Positions 36,898 through 45,229 of a stretch of DNA of 64,000 nucleotides are shown here, piece by piece; position 1 is the first letter of the stretch; each line of letters opens with the position of its first letter. The notes beneath the pieces were generated by a model that had not been told where the DNA came from, made no database searches, and saw only the letters and a list, made by a program, of their open reading frames with translations. The DNA lies in assembly GCF_900110105.1 (NCBI RefSeq), contig NZ_FOCL01000003.1:868001-932000 (forward strand), read 5' to 3'. A program made the position numbers and the translations under genes. The stretch comes from Mucilaginibacter gossypiicola. GTDB lineage: Bacteria; Bacteroidota; Bacteroidia; Sphingobacteriales; Sphingobacteriaceae.

Positions 36898-39800
36898 TTA
36901 GAAGCCTAAGTTTAAACCAAAAGATACTGTACGTAAGTTGGGATACACCCCAAATGGTGATGAAATATCACGATAATGATCAGGGAACGGGTTTACAAAG
37001 TTGATAGGGTTTGTAGCTACCACATAGGCCCTGATGCTTGACATGCCCAGCCTTTTGGTTAAACCGGCAGGCAAGGTGTAACTTAAGTTAGCGCTGGAGA
37101 TATTCCAGGTGAACGGACTAACAAACCAGAAATCACTTGTAACGCTTACGTCATCTGAGTAATACGGATCGGGATATTTAGCATTTGTGTTAGTTGGCGT
37201 CCAGTGATCGGCCCAAAAAACCGGCCTGTTCTGATTAGCTGTGGCCTGTTTAATAGCTGCGCTCTCAATTGATTGCGTACCACCCCAACTCATGCCCATT
37301 ACCACATTTAAACTCAAAGTTTTATATGCGCCGCCAAAGTTTAAACCAAGATTGTAGTGGTTTGATGCTTTATGGCCTAAATAAAACTGATCGTTAATAT
37401 CGTTTTGTTTGATGATACCGTCGCCGTTTTTATCAACATAGTTGATCATGCCCGGAGCAGGTGTATAACCGAAGATCTTAACATTTTGAGCACCGCCTGC
37501 CGCTGCAGCCCTCTGGGCTATGATCGCATCGGCATCTGCTTGTGTACGGATAATACCAAGCGATTTGTAACCCAGTGTACCGGGATCGCCTGATTTACCT
37601 GTAAGGTCCTGAATAGTACCAACCTGGGCTGCAGCTATATCATACTTGATGTATTTATTATCGCTCCATGAAAAGAACGGGCTGAAACTATAGCTAAAAT
37701 TTGATCCGATCTTATCTTTCCAGCTTGCAGAGATCTCATAACCGAAAGTATTGATAATACCATAGTTTTCGGCAGATGGTGCTGCACCGATAGTTACCGG
37801 AACAGAAGTATTTAATGAAGCAAGCATGTCATAACGGTGCTCCCAGAAATAATCTGCAGAAATTGATAAGCGATTATTCAGGAAAGCAGCATCCAGACCG
37901 TAGTTTGTTTTTAAGTCATGGTCCCAGGTTAAATTAGCATTAGGAATGGCGATATTTAACAACGCACCAAGGCCCCTGTCGCCATTGCCACCGAAAACCG
38001 CCCCGCCTTTATTACCGGTACCAAACTGGTAGTTAACTGCATATAGATATGATGGCGTGTTATCAGAGCCCAACAAACCAACCGAACCCCTGAATTTCAA
38101 CATATCCACAAAGCTCACTGATTTAAAGAAGTTCTCTTTTGAAACTACCCAACCTGCCGAAGCCGAAGGGAAATATCCCCATTGATGGCCCGGTGCAAAG
38201 TTGGTATTGGCATCGGCCCTCATGGCCAGTTCAACCAGGTATTTATCAGCATAAGCATAATTCACCCTGCCTGCAACAGCCTTACGACCGTATTCTTTTA
38301 CCAGCGTGGCCTGGTTTGATGACTGATCGCCTGTAGTAAAGGTTTGGTTATCTTTTCCGCCTACAATCACACCGTCGGCTTCTGCTGCCACACCTTCGCT
38401 GTATGATTCATACTGCTCATACAATGCAAGGGCCGTAATTTCATGCGCACCAAACCGTTTGTGGTAGCTAAGGTTGGCGTTAAACTGGTAGTTATCGGCC
38501 AATGACGGTGTAAGACGAACCTTATCACCATTTTTTATAGCTTTTACACTTACCACAGTTCCTCCCGGAATGTGATTATTGTCGCCTTCACCCGAATATT
38601 GGTTATAATAGAATGTTGAGCCATATTGCTTGTTAAAAGCATTATTAATGTTACGGTTATAGCTTACATTGGCAGTTAAGCCGCTAATGCCCGGAATTTC
38701 GTAACTCAAATTGGCTAAACCATTAAATACAGTATTATTGTTACCTGTGTAGTTGTTAGAATTTTGAACGGCAAAGAAGTTAAGGTTATCGTTATTGCTG
38801 GTTCCTAAATATACAGGGTGCCCGTCGATAAAATATTTTTGCCATGGTGGTGCCTGGTTAAGCGACAGAAAGTCGTTGTCCGGGCTTTCGGTGGTGCTTG
38901 AAAGCTTGTACCAGTAAATTTTGCTTTTGGCAAGGTCTTCGCTCAATGACAATGACAATTTTAAACCTTTTGCCACCTTTGCATCAACACTGGCCCTAAA
39001 GCCGAAACGGTTGGTATTTACCCCTTTAAAGTTTGAGTTTTGGTTTACATAGTTTGCACCTGCAAAATAAGTAACCTTATCATTACCACCTGTTATGCTA
39101 AGCGCATTCCTGCTCGTTACCGCCGGCTTAAATGCCTGCTCCAGGAAATTTTGATTATTGTTTTTAAAGTACTCAAGCTCATCAGGCGTATAATATTTTA
39201 AGTCTTTATTGCTTAAATCGCCGTTGATGTAACCTTCGGGAGTAATAGTATGGTTATATCGTGTTTGCTCAATATCATTAAGATAAGTAGCCATTTGAAC
39301 GCCCGACATCATTTTAGGCAATTGAATGGCATCAGCAACACCTACTGATGAACTGAAACTCACCTTTGGCCCACCTGCCTGGCCACGTTTAGTTGTTACA
39401 ACGATAACACCGTTTGCACCTAAAATACCATAAATGGCTGCGGCAGCATCTTTCAATATCGAAATGTTTTCCACCTCGCTTTGGTCAAGCAGGTTAAAAT
39501 CGGCTTCGGTACGTTGTACACCGTCAATGACATATAATGGTGTTGTACTACCGCCATTCTTTGCCAGGAAAACAGGGTTACGGATAGTGATGGTTCCGCT
39601 TTGGCCTGGCCTTGCAATACCACCGGTAACACTTACCGCAGCATTGGTACCGCGAAGCGCAGCGGCAAGGTTAGTTGTAGGTATATCCTGGATAGTTTTC
39701 ATATCCACCGCGGCAACCGCACCTGTTAAGTGAACTTTCTTTTGTGTGCCGTAACCTACCACCACAACCTCATCAAGGGCATTTTGTGATGGTAACATTT

Positions 39801-40083
39801 TGAAATCGGCATTCATTTCGCCAATTTTCAGCGTTTTTTCCTGGTAGTTGTATCCAAGAAATTTAGCACCAACTACAATGGATTGCAGGTTAGTAGCTTT
39901 AATAGAGTATTTACCATCGGCATTGGTAATAGTACCTGTGTTGCTGCCTTTTACCTGTATGGCAACTCCCGGCAAAGGGGCACCTTTTTCGTCCACAACG
40001 GAACCCGTTATGTTACGATCCTGGGCTTTTAGCGCACTGCCCAAACACAGCAACACCGAAAGTAAGAGGAAAAGTTTTCTCAT
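36898..40083 (-). CDS. SusC/RagA TonB-dependent outer-membrane transporter
   Basis: 1061 aa. Signal peptide (1-20), carboxypeptidase-D-like regulatory domain (GSVVDEKGAPLPGVAIQVKG), TonB box region (NALDEVVVVGYGTQKK), plug (GAVAAVDMKTIQDIPTTNLA, VDGVQRTEADFNLL, SILKDAAAAIYGILGANGVI) and a 22-stranded barrel ending NLRTVSFGLNLGF with the usual aromatic C-terminus. It lacks an N-terminal STN domain, so it is not of the sigma/anti-sigma signalling type; this agrees with AraC control of the locus. It imports the oligosaccharides captured by SusD. Confidence 0.96.
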   Translation of the reverse strand: MRKLFLLLSVLLCLGSALKAQDRNITGSVVDEKGAPLPGVAIQVKGSNTGTITNADGKYSIKATNLQSIVVGAKFLGYNYQEKTLKIGEMNADFKMLPSQNALDEVVVVGYGTQKKVHLTGAVAAVDMKTIQDIPTTNLAAALRGTNAAVSVTGGIARPGQSGTITIRNPVFLAKNGGSTTPLYVIDGVQRTEADFNLLDQSEVENISILKDAAAAIYGILGANGVIVVTTKRGQAGGPKVSFSSSVGVADAIQLPKMMSGVQMATYLNDIEQTRYNHTITPEGYINGDLSNKDLKYYTPDELEYFKNNNQNFLEQAFKPAVTSRNALSITGGNDKVTYFAGANYVNQNSNFKGVNTNRFGFRASVDAKVAKGLKLSLSLSEDLAKSKIYWYKLSSTTESPDNDFLSLNQAPPWQKYFIDGHPVYLGTSNNDNLNFFAVQNSNNYTGNNNTVFNGLANLSYEIPGISGLTANVSYNRNINNAFNKQYGSTFYYNQYSGEGDNNHIPGGTVVSVKAIKNGDKVRLTPSLADNYQFNANLSYHKRFGAHEITALALYEQYESYSEGVAAEADGVIVGGKDNQTFTTGDQSSNQATLVKEYGRKAVAGRVNYAYADKYLVELAMRADANTNFAPGHQWGYFPSASAGWVVSKENFFKSVSFVDMLKFRGSVGLLGSDNTPSYLYAVNYQFGTGNKGGAVFGGNGDRGLGALLNIAIPNANLTWDHDLKTNYGLDAAFLNNRLSISADYFWEHRYDMLASLNTSVPVTIGAAPSAENYGIINTFGYEISASWKDKIGSNFSYSFSPFFSWSDNKYIKYDIAAAQVGTIQDLTGKSGDPGTLGYKSLGIIRTQADADAIIAQRAAAAGGAQNVKIFGYTPAPGMINYVDKNGDGIIKQNDINDQFYLGHKASNHYNLGLNFGGAYKTLSLNVVMGMSWGGTQSIESAAIKQATANQNRPVFWADHWTPTNTNAKYPDPYYSDDVSVTSDFWFVSPFTWNISSANLSYTLPAGLTKRLGMSSIRAYVVATNPINFVNPFPDHYRDISSPFGVYPNLRTVSFGLNLGF

Positions 40084-40187
40084 AAACTTGATAATTTAAT
40101 TTTCATGATCAGGTTAATTAATTGGTATAATTGGTTTGCCCGGCTAAAGCTTATATCATGATACCGGGAATATTAGGTTAGTTCAAA

Positions 40188-40853
40188 TTATTGCTTTGCG
40201 GCCTGCCGTTCCTTGATCCGTTTCTGCCATTCTTCCCCCTCCTTTTTCATATCATAGCCCTGTGCAGACAGATAGTTATTAATGCGGCCTTTAAACTTGC
40301 CAAACCAGGCATGTTTTTTCTCTGATGATTCGGCGTCTATTGCGTTCTCCCTTGCCTCCAGCAGCCAGCCTTTTATTTTGCCTTTTTGTTCGTCGGTAAG
40401 GTTGGGGATTTCGTCCTGGTAAGCAGTGTAAGTGATAGGATAAATGCGATAGGTCATGCCGTCTTTTATCTTATCAACTTCATCGGCACTTAATTCTTTG
40501 TTCAGCTTTTTGATATATGATGCGTGTAATACTTTAACCTGCTTTACCACGTCGCTGTCAACAAGGGCAATTTTAGCATTGGCACCCGCCTTATCATCGG
40601 CCATTTGCGTTTTGATATCGTTTACTTTTGTTTTACGTGCATCGTAAACAGTGTTCAGATCGTTGTACTGGGCTACCACAATATCACGTACTTTCTTAAA
40701 TTTTACCGAGTCGGTAATGCCGGCTCCGGTAACAATTTTGTTCGAGCGTTCGGTGATCACCTTTATATAGTTGTTATCGGTTGTGGTTTGTGCAAAAGCG
40801 GCATTCCCTGCTACTGATAATAACAATATGGCTATGTATTTAAAGTGCTTCAT
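40188..40853 (-). CDS. DUF3826 family secreted protein, copy 1 (operon leader)
   Basis: 221 aa, signal peptide MKHFKYIAILLLSVAGNAAFAQ, then a helical charged protein: ERSNKIVTGAGITDSVKFKK, VRDIVVAQYNDLNTVYDA, KELSADEVDKIKDGMTY, IPNLTDEQKGKIKGWLLEA, and a basic C-terminus. It shares the domain layout of the copy at 17747-18472 (helix, LSADEV/LTEDQV, IPNLTDEQ/IPDLTPVEE) but with low identity. It is the first gene of the core operon, 104 bp before susC. DUF3826 is a family without known function that is often found in pectin loci. Confidence 0.75.
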   Translation of the reverse strand: MKHFKYIAILLLSVAGNAAFAQTTTDNNYIKVITERSNKIVTGAGITDSVKFKKVRDIVVAQYNDLNTVYDARKTKVNDIKTQMADDKAGANAKIALVDSDVVKQVKVLHASYIKKLNKELSADEVDKIKDGMTYRIYPITYTAYQDEIPNLTDEQKGKIKGWLLEARENAIDAESSEKKHAWFGKFKGRINNYLSAQGYDMKKEGEEWQKRIKERQAAKQ

Positions 40854-40935
40854 GAGTGTTTTAATTGGTTAAATTCTTTATACAGCTTATGCAAAAGCCC
40901 TCAAAAAGTTTATAGTATCCTGCCATTTTTTTAAG

Positions 40936-40964
40936 CAATTAATTGTTTATATCACAATTAATTA
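40936..40964. promoter_or_regulatory. Direct repeat CAATTAATT, possible regulator site
   Basis: CAATTAATTG at 40936-40945 and CAATTAATTA at 40955-40964, start-to-start distance 19 bp, close to two helical turns, which is a spacing seen for AraC-family half sites. A third AATTAATT is at 41008-41015. The words are AT-rich and could occur by chance. Confidence 0.25.
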
Positions 40965-41149
40965 AGTATTAAAATCTTGTCAGTTCTAAAAGCCTGCTAA
41001 AAAGTATAATTAATTTATTGGTTTATATTTCCTGGTATCCCGCAGCCTGATTAACAAGTTGCTTTAACAAATATCAATGGTTAGCCTTTGCGTTTCCTGT
41101 TTGTATTTATCTATTTATTATACAATCTTAGCATAACCCATTTTTCCCG

Positions 41150-41157
41150 CAAAGCTA
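41150..41157 (-). promoter_or_regulatory. Candidate -7 element for the core PUL operon
   Basis: On the minus strand this reads TAGCTTTG, an exact match to the Bacteroidota TAnnTTTG -7 element. No TTG lies at the expected 17-19 bp upstream, as may be the case for an activator-dependent promoter. It would give a leader of about 290 nt before the DUF3826 start. Confidence 0.3.
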
Positions 41158-41191
41158 ATTTTTTGTCAAAAGAAAATTACATTACTGCAAA

Positions 41192-41220
41192 TTGGGTTTA
41201 ATTAAAAATTGCTACTTTTA
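41192..41220 (+). promoter_or_regulatory. Candidate promoter of the AraC-type regulator
   Basis: TTG at 41192-41194, an 18-bp spacer, and TACTTTTA at 41213-41220. This matches the Bacteroidota TTG-N17-19-TAnnTTTG pattern except for the last base. It would start transcription about 60 bp before the ATG at 41290. Confidence 0.5.
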
Positions 41221-41289
41221 AAAATATAAACCAACACGGCACATACATAAATATAGGCCGGCCCGCTAACCTTTATTGATTTTCATAAA

Positions 41290-42183
41290 ATGAAGCCCCA
41301 TTTTCTCAAGGTTGCGGTAAAACCGCAAAATTCATTCAGTATACGGCATGATATTTTGCCCACCTTCCGGGGCATCTGGCACTACCATCCCGAGCTTGAA
41401 TTGCACTACGTAATAAAGGGCGAAGGGGTTAGGTTTATTGGTGATAATATCAGCAATTTTTCGCCCGGCGAAATTACACTGCTTGGTGAAGCCCTGCCAC
41501 ACTGCTGGCGCTGCAAGGACGAATACTTTTTACCAGATTCGGGATTGAATGTTGAAGTGATCGTGATCCACTTTTTACCCGACTGCCTTGGCCGTTACTT
41601 GTTAAATTTACCCGAAGCTTTCATGCTGCCCAAGCTTTTTGAAAAAGCTAAAAGTGGCATGGTCATCAAGGGCGAAGCAAAGACCGAGCTGGCCAAACTG
41701 ATGCGCCAGGCAGCCGAAGCTACCAACCTCGACAGGATCATTATCCTGCTTTCAATATTGAAGGTGTTAGCCGAAAATGAGGACTTTGAACCGATCACGC
41801 TATCGCACAGCGACTTTCACCAATCCAACGAGTCGGACACTATTCGCCTTAATAAGGTATGTTCATATACACTGGCCAATTATAAACAGGAGATCAGTCT
41901 GGAGAAAATAGCCGCCATCGGCAACCTGAGTGTTACCTCCTTTTGCCGTTATTTTAAGCTGATGACCAAGAAAACGTATTTTGATTTTTTAACCGAGATC
42001 AGGATCAGTCATGCCTGCCGATTTTTGATTGAGGATAAATTGCCTACCGAGGTTTTGTGCTTTGAATGCGGTTACAATAATATTTCAAACTTTTATCGGC
42101 ACTTTAAAAGGGTCACCGGCATGACCCCGCTTGAGTATAAACGCCGTTATATTAAAGGGCAAAAGCAGGCAATTTCTGCTTAA
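41290..42183 (+). CDS. AraC-family transcriptional regulator (cupin + HTH)
   Basis: 297 aa, the only convincing plus-strand gene. N-terminal cupin: WHYHPELELHYVIKGEGVRF, FSPGEITLLGEALPHCWRC. C-terminal double HTH (about 195-290): EISLEKIAAIGNLSVTSFCR and VLCFECGYNNISNFYRHFKR, then the family ending VTGMTPLEYKRRY. It is divergent from the core operon and convergent with the aldolase/symporter pair, so it is the likely ligand-responsive regulator of the whole locus. A sugar such as rhamnose or a pectic product would bind the cupin. No hybrid two-component sensor or ECF sigma/anti-sigma pair is present in the window. Confidence 0.92.
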   Translation: MKPHFLKVAVKPQNSFSIRHDILPTFRGIWHYHPELELHYVIKGEGVRFIGDNISNFSPGEITLLGEALPHCWRCKDEYFLPDSGLNVEVIVIHFLPDCLGRYLLNLPEAFMLPKLFEKAKSGMVIKGEAKTELAKLMRQAAEATNLDRIIILLSILKVLAENEDFEPITLSHSDFHQSNESDTIRLNKVCSYTLANYKQEISLEKIAAIGNLSVTSFCRYFKLMTKKTYFDFLTEIRISHACRFLIEDKLPTEVLCFECGYNNISNFYRHFKRVTGMTPLEYKRRYIKGQKQAISA

Positions 42184-42227
42184 TTTTGCTAAATCTTAAG
42201 TCCTTAGCCTGAAGTCCAAAGTAAAAT

Positions 42228-42366
42228 TAGAAGCCGTTTAAAAACGATTCAAGAAAACTGGTATATCCCCAACGTCATTGCGAGGCACGAAGCAATCCTC
42301 TACTTTACAGAGTAACCAGACAAGTGCCCTGTACAGTTCGCGATTGCTTCGTTCCTCGCAATGACG
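42228..42366. repeat. Type A palindrome, copy 2, with conserved 5' leader
   Basis: Arms 42273-42297 and 42342-42366 (25 bp, a few mismatches), core GTCATTGCGAGG. The 45 bp in front (42228-42272, beginning TAGAAGCCGTTTAAAAACGA) match the DNA in front of copy 4 (from 62750) at about 37 of 44 positions, so the repeat unit is longer than the palindrome. Confidence 0.85.
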
Positions 42367-42378
42367 TTTTTTTTCATT
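42273..42378 (+). terminator. Probable intrinsic terminator of the regulator gene
   Basis: The type A palindrome between two convergent genes is followed on the plus strand by GTTTTTTTTCATTTTT (42366-42380). A long stem followed at once by eight T residues is the form of a rho-independent terminator for the AraC gene. On the minus strand no T-tract follows the stem. Confidence 0.55.
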
Positions 42379-42379
42379 T

Positions 42380-43303
42380 TTAAATACCTATCTCGCTTTG
42401 AAGCGTGGTATAGTTACTATAAAGATCTTCTATTTTATTACGGATGGCCGGCGAAAAATAGCCAACATCCCGGCGGGTGGTGGTAGTTATTTTCAAACCG
42501 CGTTTGGTAAGATAATATTTAGCAATAATCGGGTAAACATTATGCATCACATCCATGTTTTCGGTTAAAAACTCCTGTACCATGGCAACCTCATGCTGGC
42601 GTGATGCATCATCGTAATGATCACATAACCAAACAATAAGTTCCGGGAAGAAATTCCCCTGAATACATGATAACCCCGCCGAGCCAGCTTTCAGCGATTC
42701 AACCGCATGAACCATGTAAGCATCGTACAAACCAAACGCCTTATTAATTTTACTCGCCTCCAGTTTCTGTTTTACTATCTCCAGGTTAAGGCAAGTATCT
42801 TTATGATATATTACCCTGCCGGTTGCTGCAAAATGTTGAATCTGTTCTGGCGATAATAACCTTTTGTATGGCACGGGGCATTCGTAAAATCCTAAAGGAA
42901 TATTTTCAGTTTGATCAAAAAGGTCAAATACGCGATCGTTAAGTGCAGTATCCGGCTCATTGACATCGGCCAGTAAACTTGTAATGGCTATTACCGCCGA
43001 AGTGCCTGTGTCATACACTCTTTTTATAAAATCGGCTTGCTTTTCAATCGGCCCGCCAAAGGTACCGGTAGCTACAACAGGAACAGCACCGTCAACAGTT
43101 TCAACTACGTGTTTGATGATCGATAACCGCTCTTCGCCAGTCAGTTCAAACATTTCGCTCGAGAGGCAATTGGCAAACACTCCTGCGGCACCTGCATGCA
43201 GGTACATCTCGGTTAAACGGGTTAGTGCTACGTAATCAACCGCACCGTTATCTTTAAAAGGCGTTAACATTACCGGGATAAAACCCTTTTTTGATTGTTC
43301 CAT
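42380..43303 (-). CDS. DHDPS/N-acetylneuraminate-lyase family aldolase
   Basis: 307 aa, cytosolic class I aldolase fold. It has Schiff-base Lys168 in VIYHKDTCL and the conserved Tyr140 in LGFYECPVPYK. The usual GTTGE loop is replaced by NCLSSEMFELTGEER (46-60), so it is not a true dihydrodipicolinate synthase. Members act on 2-keto-3-deoxy acids, releasing pyruvate. It follows the symporter by 12 bp, and the two form a transport-plus-aldolase unit. Given the pectin setting, Kdo, Dha or 2-keto-3-deoxy-rhamnonate or galactonate are candidate substrates. The assignment to a particular one is inference. Confidence 0.8.
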   Translation of the reverse strand: MEQSKKGFIPVMLTPFKDNGAVDYVALTRLTEMYLHAGAAGVFANCLSSEMFELTGEERLSIIKHVVETVDGAVPVVATGTFGGPIEKQADFIKRVYDTGTSAVIAITSLLADVNEPDTALNDRVFDLFDQTENIPLGFYECPVPYKRLLSPEQIQHFAATGRVIYHKDTCLNLEIVKQKLEASKINKAFGLYDAYMVHAVESLKAGSAGLSCIQGNFFPELIVWLCDHYDDASRQHEVAMVQEFLTENMDVMHNVYPIIAKYYLTKRGLKITTTTRRDVGYFSPAIRNKIEDLYSNYTTLQSEIGI

Positions 43304-43315
43304 TTGATGATTAAA

Positions 43316-44872
43316 TTAAACTGTTAACTGCCTCGTTTTGGTTAAAAAGATCCCTGTTAAAAATATAGCGAGCGTACCCGCAACAATGATCATATTGGTA
43401 TTGAGCGTGCTGCGAAGAGCTGCATATTGTTCGGGAATGAGGGCCGGAAAAGTAAGCCAAAGGATCACTAAAACACCAATGATGCTGGCGATAATAGCCT
43501 CGTGGTTACGGGTTTGCCTGCTGATGATACCCAACAAAAATAGGCCGAGCATACCTGCTGCAAAAATACCCGAAAGCTGCCACCATAAATCGAGGATGCT
43601 CTTTACCCCTATCATAGCTATGCCTGCTGCCATACCTGCGAACCCAAAAACCACAGTGCCTATATGCAATGCATTCAGGGTGTTTTTTTCGCTGAGCTGT
43701 GGTTTAAAATATCTTTTGTAGATATCGATAGTGAAAACTGTAGCCGAAGAGTTCATGCCCGAGCTAATGGTGCTCATGGCTGCCGATAAAATGGCTGCCA
43801 CGATAATACCAACCAAACCTGCCGGGATTTTGGTAACCATAAAATGCGGCATGATCTTATCGCCATAATCGGCAGGTGTAAGTTTGCCCATGAACGCAGC
43901 AACCTCATTTGCCGAAGCTGTTGCAGGCAGGCGTTCGATAGCTACCTGGTGTTTAAGGCTTAAGATCAGATCAGGATGCTGGCTATAGTAAGCATATAGG
44001 CATGAGCCTATTACAAAAAACAGGAACGATGCAGGCACATAAATGCCAACACAAAGCCATACCGATTTGGCTGCCTGTTTGGTAGATGCAGCTGCATGAT
44101 AACGCTGGATATAATTCTGATCCATCCCGAAGTTGTTGAGATTGATGAAAAAACCATAGAACAGGATCACCCAAAATGTTGGCTCAGTTAAGTTAAGTGA
44201 GAAACTGCCCAGGCTGAATTTATGATCGGCTTTGCCAATTTCTACGATCTTATCAAAGCCGCCGGGAATATTGCTTACCACGAGATAAATGATGAGCAAG
44301 GCTCCTAATGTTTTGATGATGGCCTGTACTACTTCTGTCCAGATCACAGCTTTAATTCCGCCGGATACGGTATACAGGATAATGGATATGCCCATTACGA
44401 TCATGATGATCTTCATAGACAAGCCGGTAAGCGCCTGTAAGCTCAGTGCTATTCCAAAAAACACGGAACCCATGCGGGCAATCTGCGTTAGCAAAAAGCA
44501 AATAACCGCATAAACCCTTGCCCAGGGACCAAAGCGTTTTTCAAAGTGCGTATAAGCGGATATGTTGCCGGTATTACGATAAAATGGTATAAAATATTTA
44601 ACCGCTATCCAGGCTGCAAATGGCATGGATAAGCTAAATACAAAAGCGTTCCAGTTGCCGCCGTAGGCTTTGCCCGGAACACCCAAAAAGGTGTTGCTGC
44701 TTAAAAAAGTGGCATAAATGGACAATCCGATGGCCCAACCCGGTATCAACCCAGATGCAACGGTGAACTGTTCGGCATTTTTATTTTTACGCGAAAAATA
44801 AAATCCAACCAGCACCATGGCTATAAGGTAAATACCTATAATGGTAAAATCTAACACAGGCAACACTCTCAT
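43316..44872 (-). CDS. Sodium:solute symporter (SSS family), second copy
   Basis: 518 aa, about 13 transmembrane segments. Family marks: FYFSRKNKNAEQFTVASGLI, SIYATFLSSNTFLGVPGKAY, NLNNFGMDQNYIQRYHAA, AAILSAAMSTISSGMNSSAT (with conserved Ser/Thr for Na+) and VFTIDIYKRYF. It is clearly different from the symporter at 8782-10383. Coupled to the NAL-type aldolase 12 bp downstream, as sialic-acid SSS transporters are in other Bacteroidota, so an acidic keto-deoxysugar is a reasonable cargo. Confidence 0.88.
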   Translation of the reverse strand: MRVLPVLDFTIIGIYLIAMVLVGFYFSRKNKNAEQFTVASGLIPGWAIGLSIYATFLSSNTFLGVPGKAYGGNWNAFVFSLSMPFAAWIAVKYFIPFYRNTGNISAYTHFEKRFGPWARVYAVICFLLTQIARMGSVFFGIALSLQALTGLSMKIIMIVMGISIILYTVSGGIKAVIWTEVVQAIIKTLGALLIIYLVVSNIPGGFDKIVEIGKADHKFSLGSFSLNLTEPTFWVILFYGFFINLNNFGMDQNYIQRYHAAASTKQAAKSVWLCVGIYVPASFLFFVIGSCLYAYYSQHPDLILSLKHQVAIERLPATASANEVAAFMGKLTPADYGDKIMPHFMVTKIPAGLVGIIVAAILSAAMSTISSGMNSSATVFTIDIYKRYFKPQLSEKNTLNALHIGTVVFGFAGMAAGIAMIGVKSILDLWWQLSGIFAAGMLGLFLLGIISRQTRNHEAIIASIIGVLVILWLTFPALIPEQYAALRSTLNTNMIIVAGTLAIFLTGIFLTKTRQLTV

Positions 44873-44924
44873 GCGTTAATCGGGTGGTACAGTAAATTTA
44901 GTATTATGGTTTAAAATTGTATAA

Positions 44925-44932
44925 CAAATGTA
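44925..44932 (-). promoter_or_regulatory. Candidate -7 element for the symporter/aldolase operon
   Basis: Reads TACATTTG on the minus strand, an exact TAnnTTTG match about 53 bp before the symporter ATG. No clear TTG at -33. Confidence 0.35.
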
Positions 44933-45056
44933 ACGTACCGGTGTTAGCCTTTACTGTAATATTTTCGCCGGCTATTGTAGGATATTATCACTAACGGAAT
45001 GAATACACAAACAGGAGAGGTACCTGTCTTCTAACCGTGATATTATTAAAAGATAT

Positions 45057-45148
45057 GTCATTGCGAGGAGGAACGACGAAGCAATCTCGTAGCTATGCAA
45101 GTCAAATATGCATTGGCTACGAGATTGCCACGCTGCGCTCGCAATGAC
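45057..45148. repeat. Type A palindrome, copy 3
   Basis: Outer ends GTCATTGCGAG at 45057-45067 and the reverse complement ending 45148. Inside, CAATCTCGTAGC and GCTACGAGATTG pair well. Arm middle (GAACGACGAAGC against CCACGCTGCGC) is diverged from copies 1 and 4. No conserved leader in front. Confidence 0.85.
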
Positions 45149-45229
45149 ATTGTTTATTATTTACCAGCACCTCTCGTCTTCGCAACACATTTGCCGCCTG
45201 GCGGGTGATCGCTGGAAATTGATTAATTG

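Larger units (their letters stand above)
40854..41289. promoter_or_regulatory. Divergent regulatory region between the PUL core operon and araC
   Basis: 436 bp of AT-rich DNA between the first core-operon gene (minus) and the AraC-type regulator (plus). It holds a good promoter match for the regulator at 41192-41220, a -7 match for the operon at 41150-41157, and short direct repeats at 40936-40964. No ORF of interest. All control of the ~41-kb core operon is likely to act here. Confidence 0.7.
44873..45229. other. Intergenic region before the symporter/aldolase pair
   Basis: 357 bp with no gene. Contains a type A palindrome (45057-45148) and, near the symporter start, a -7 match (44925-44932). 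The rest is AT-rich with nothing I can name. Confidence 0.75.

Noticed and set aside
42380-43303. Lysine-biosynthesis dihydrodipicolinate synthase
   Set aside because: The GTTGE loop is missing and the gene is coupled to a symporter in a glycan locus.
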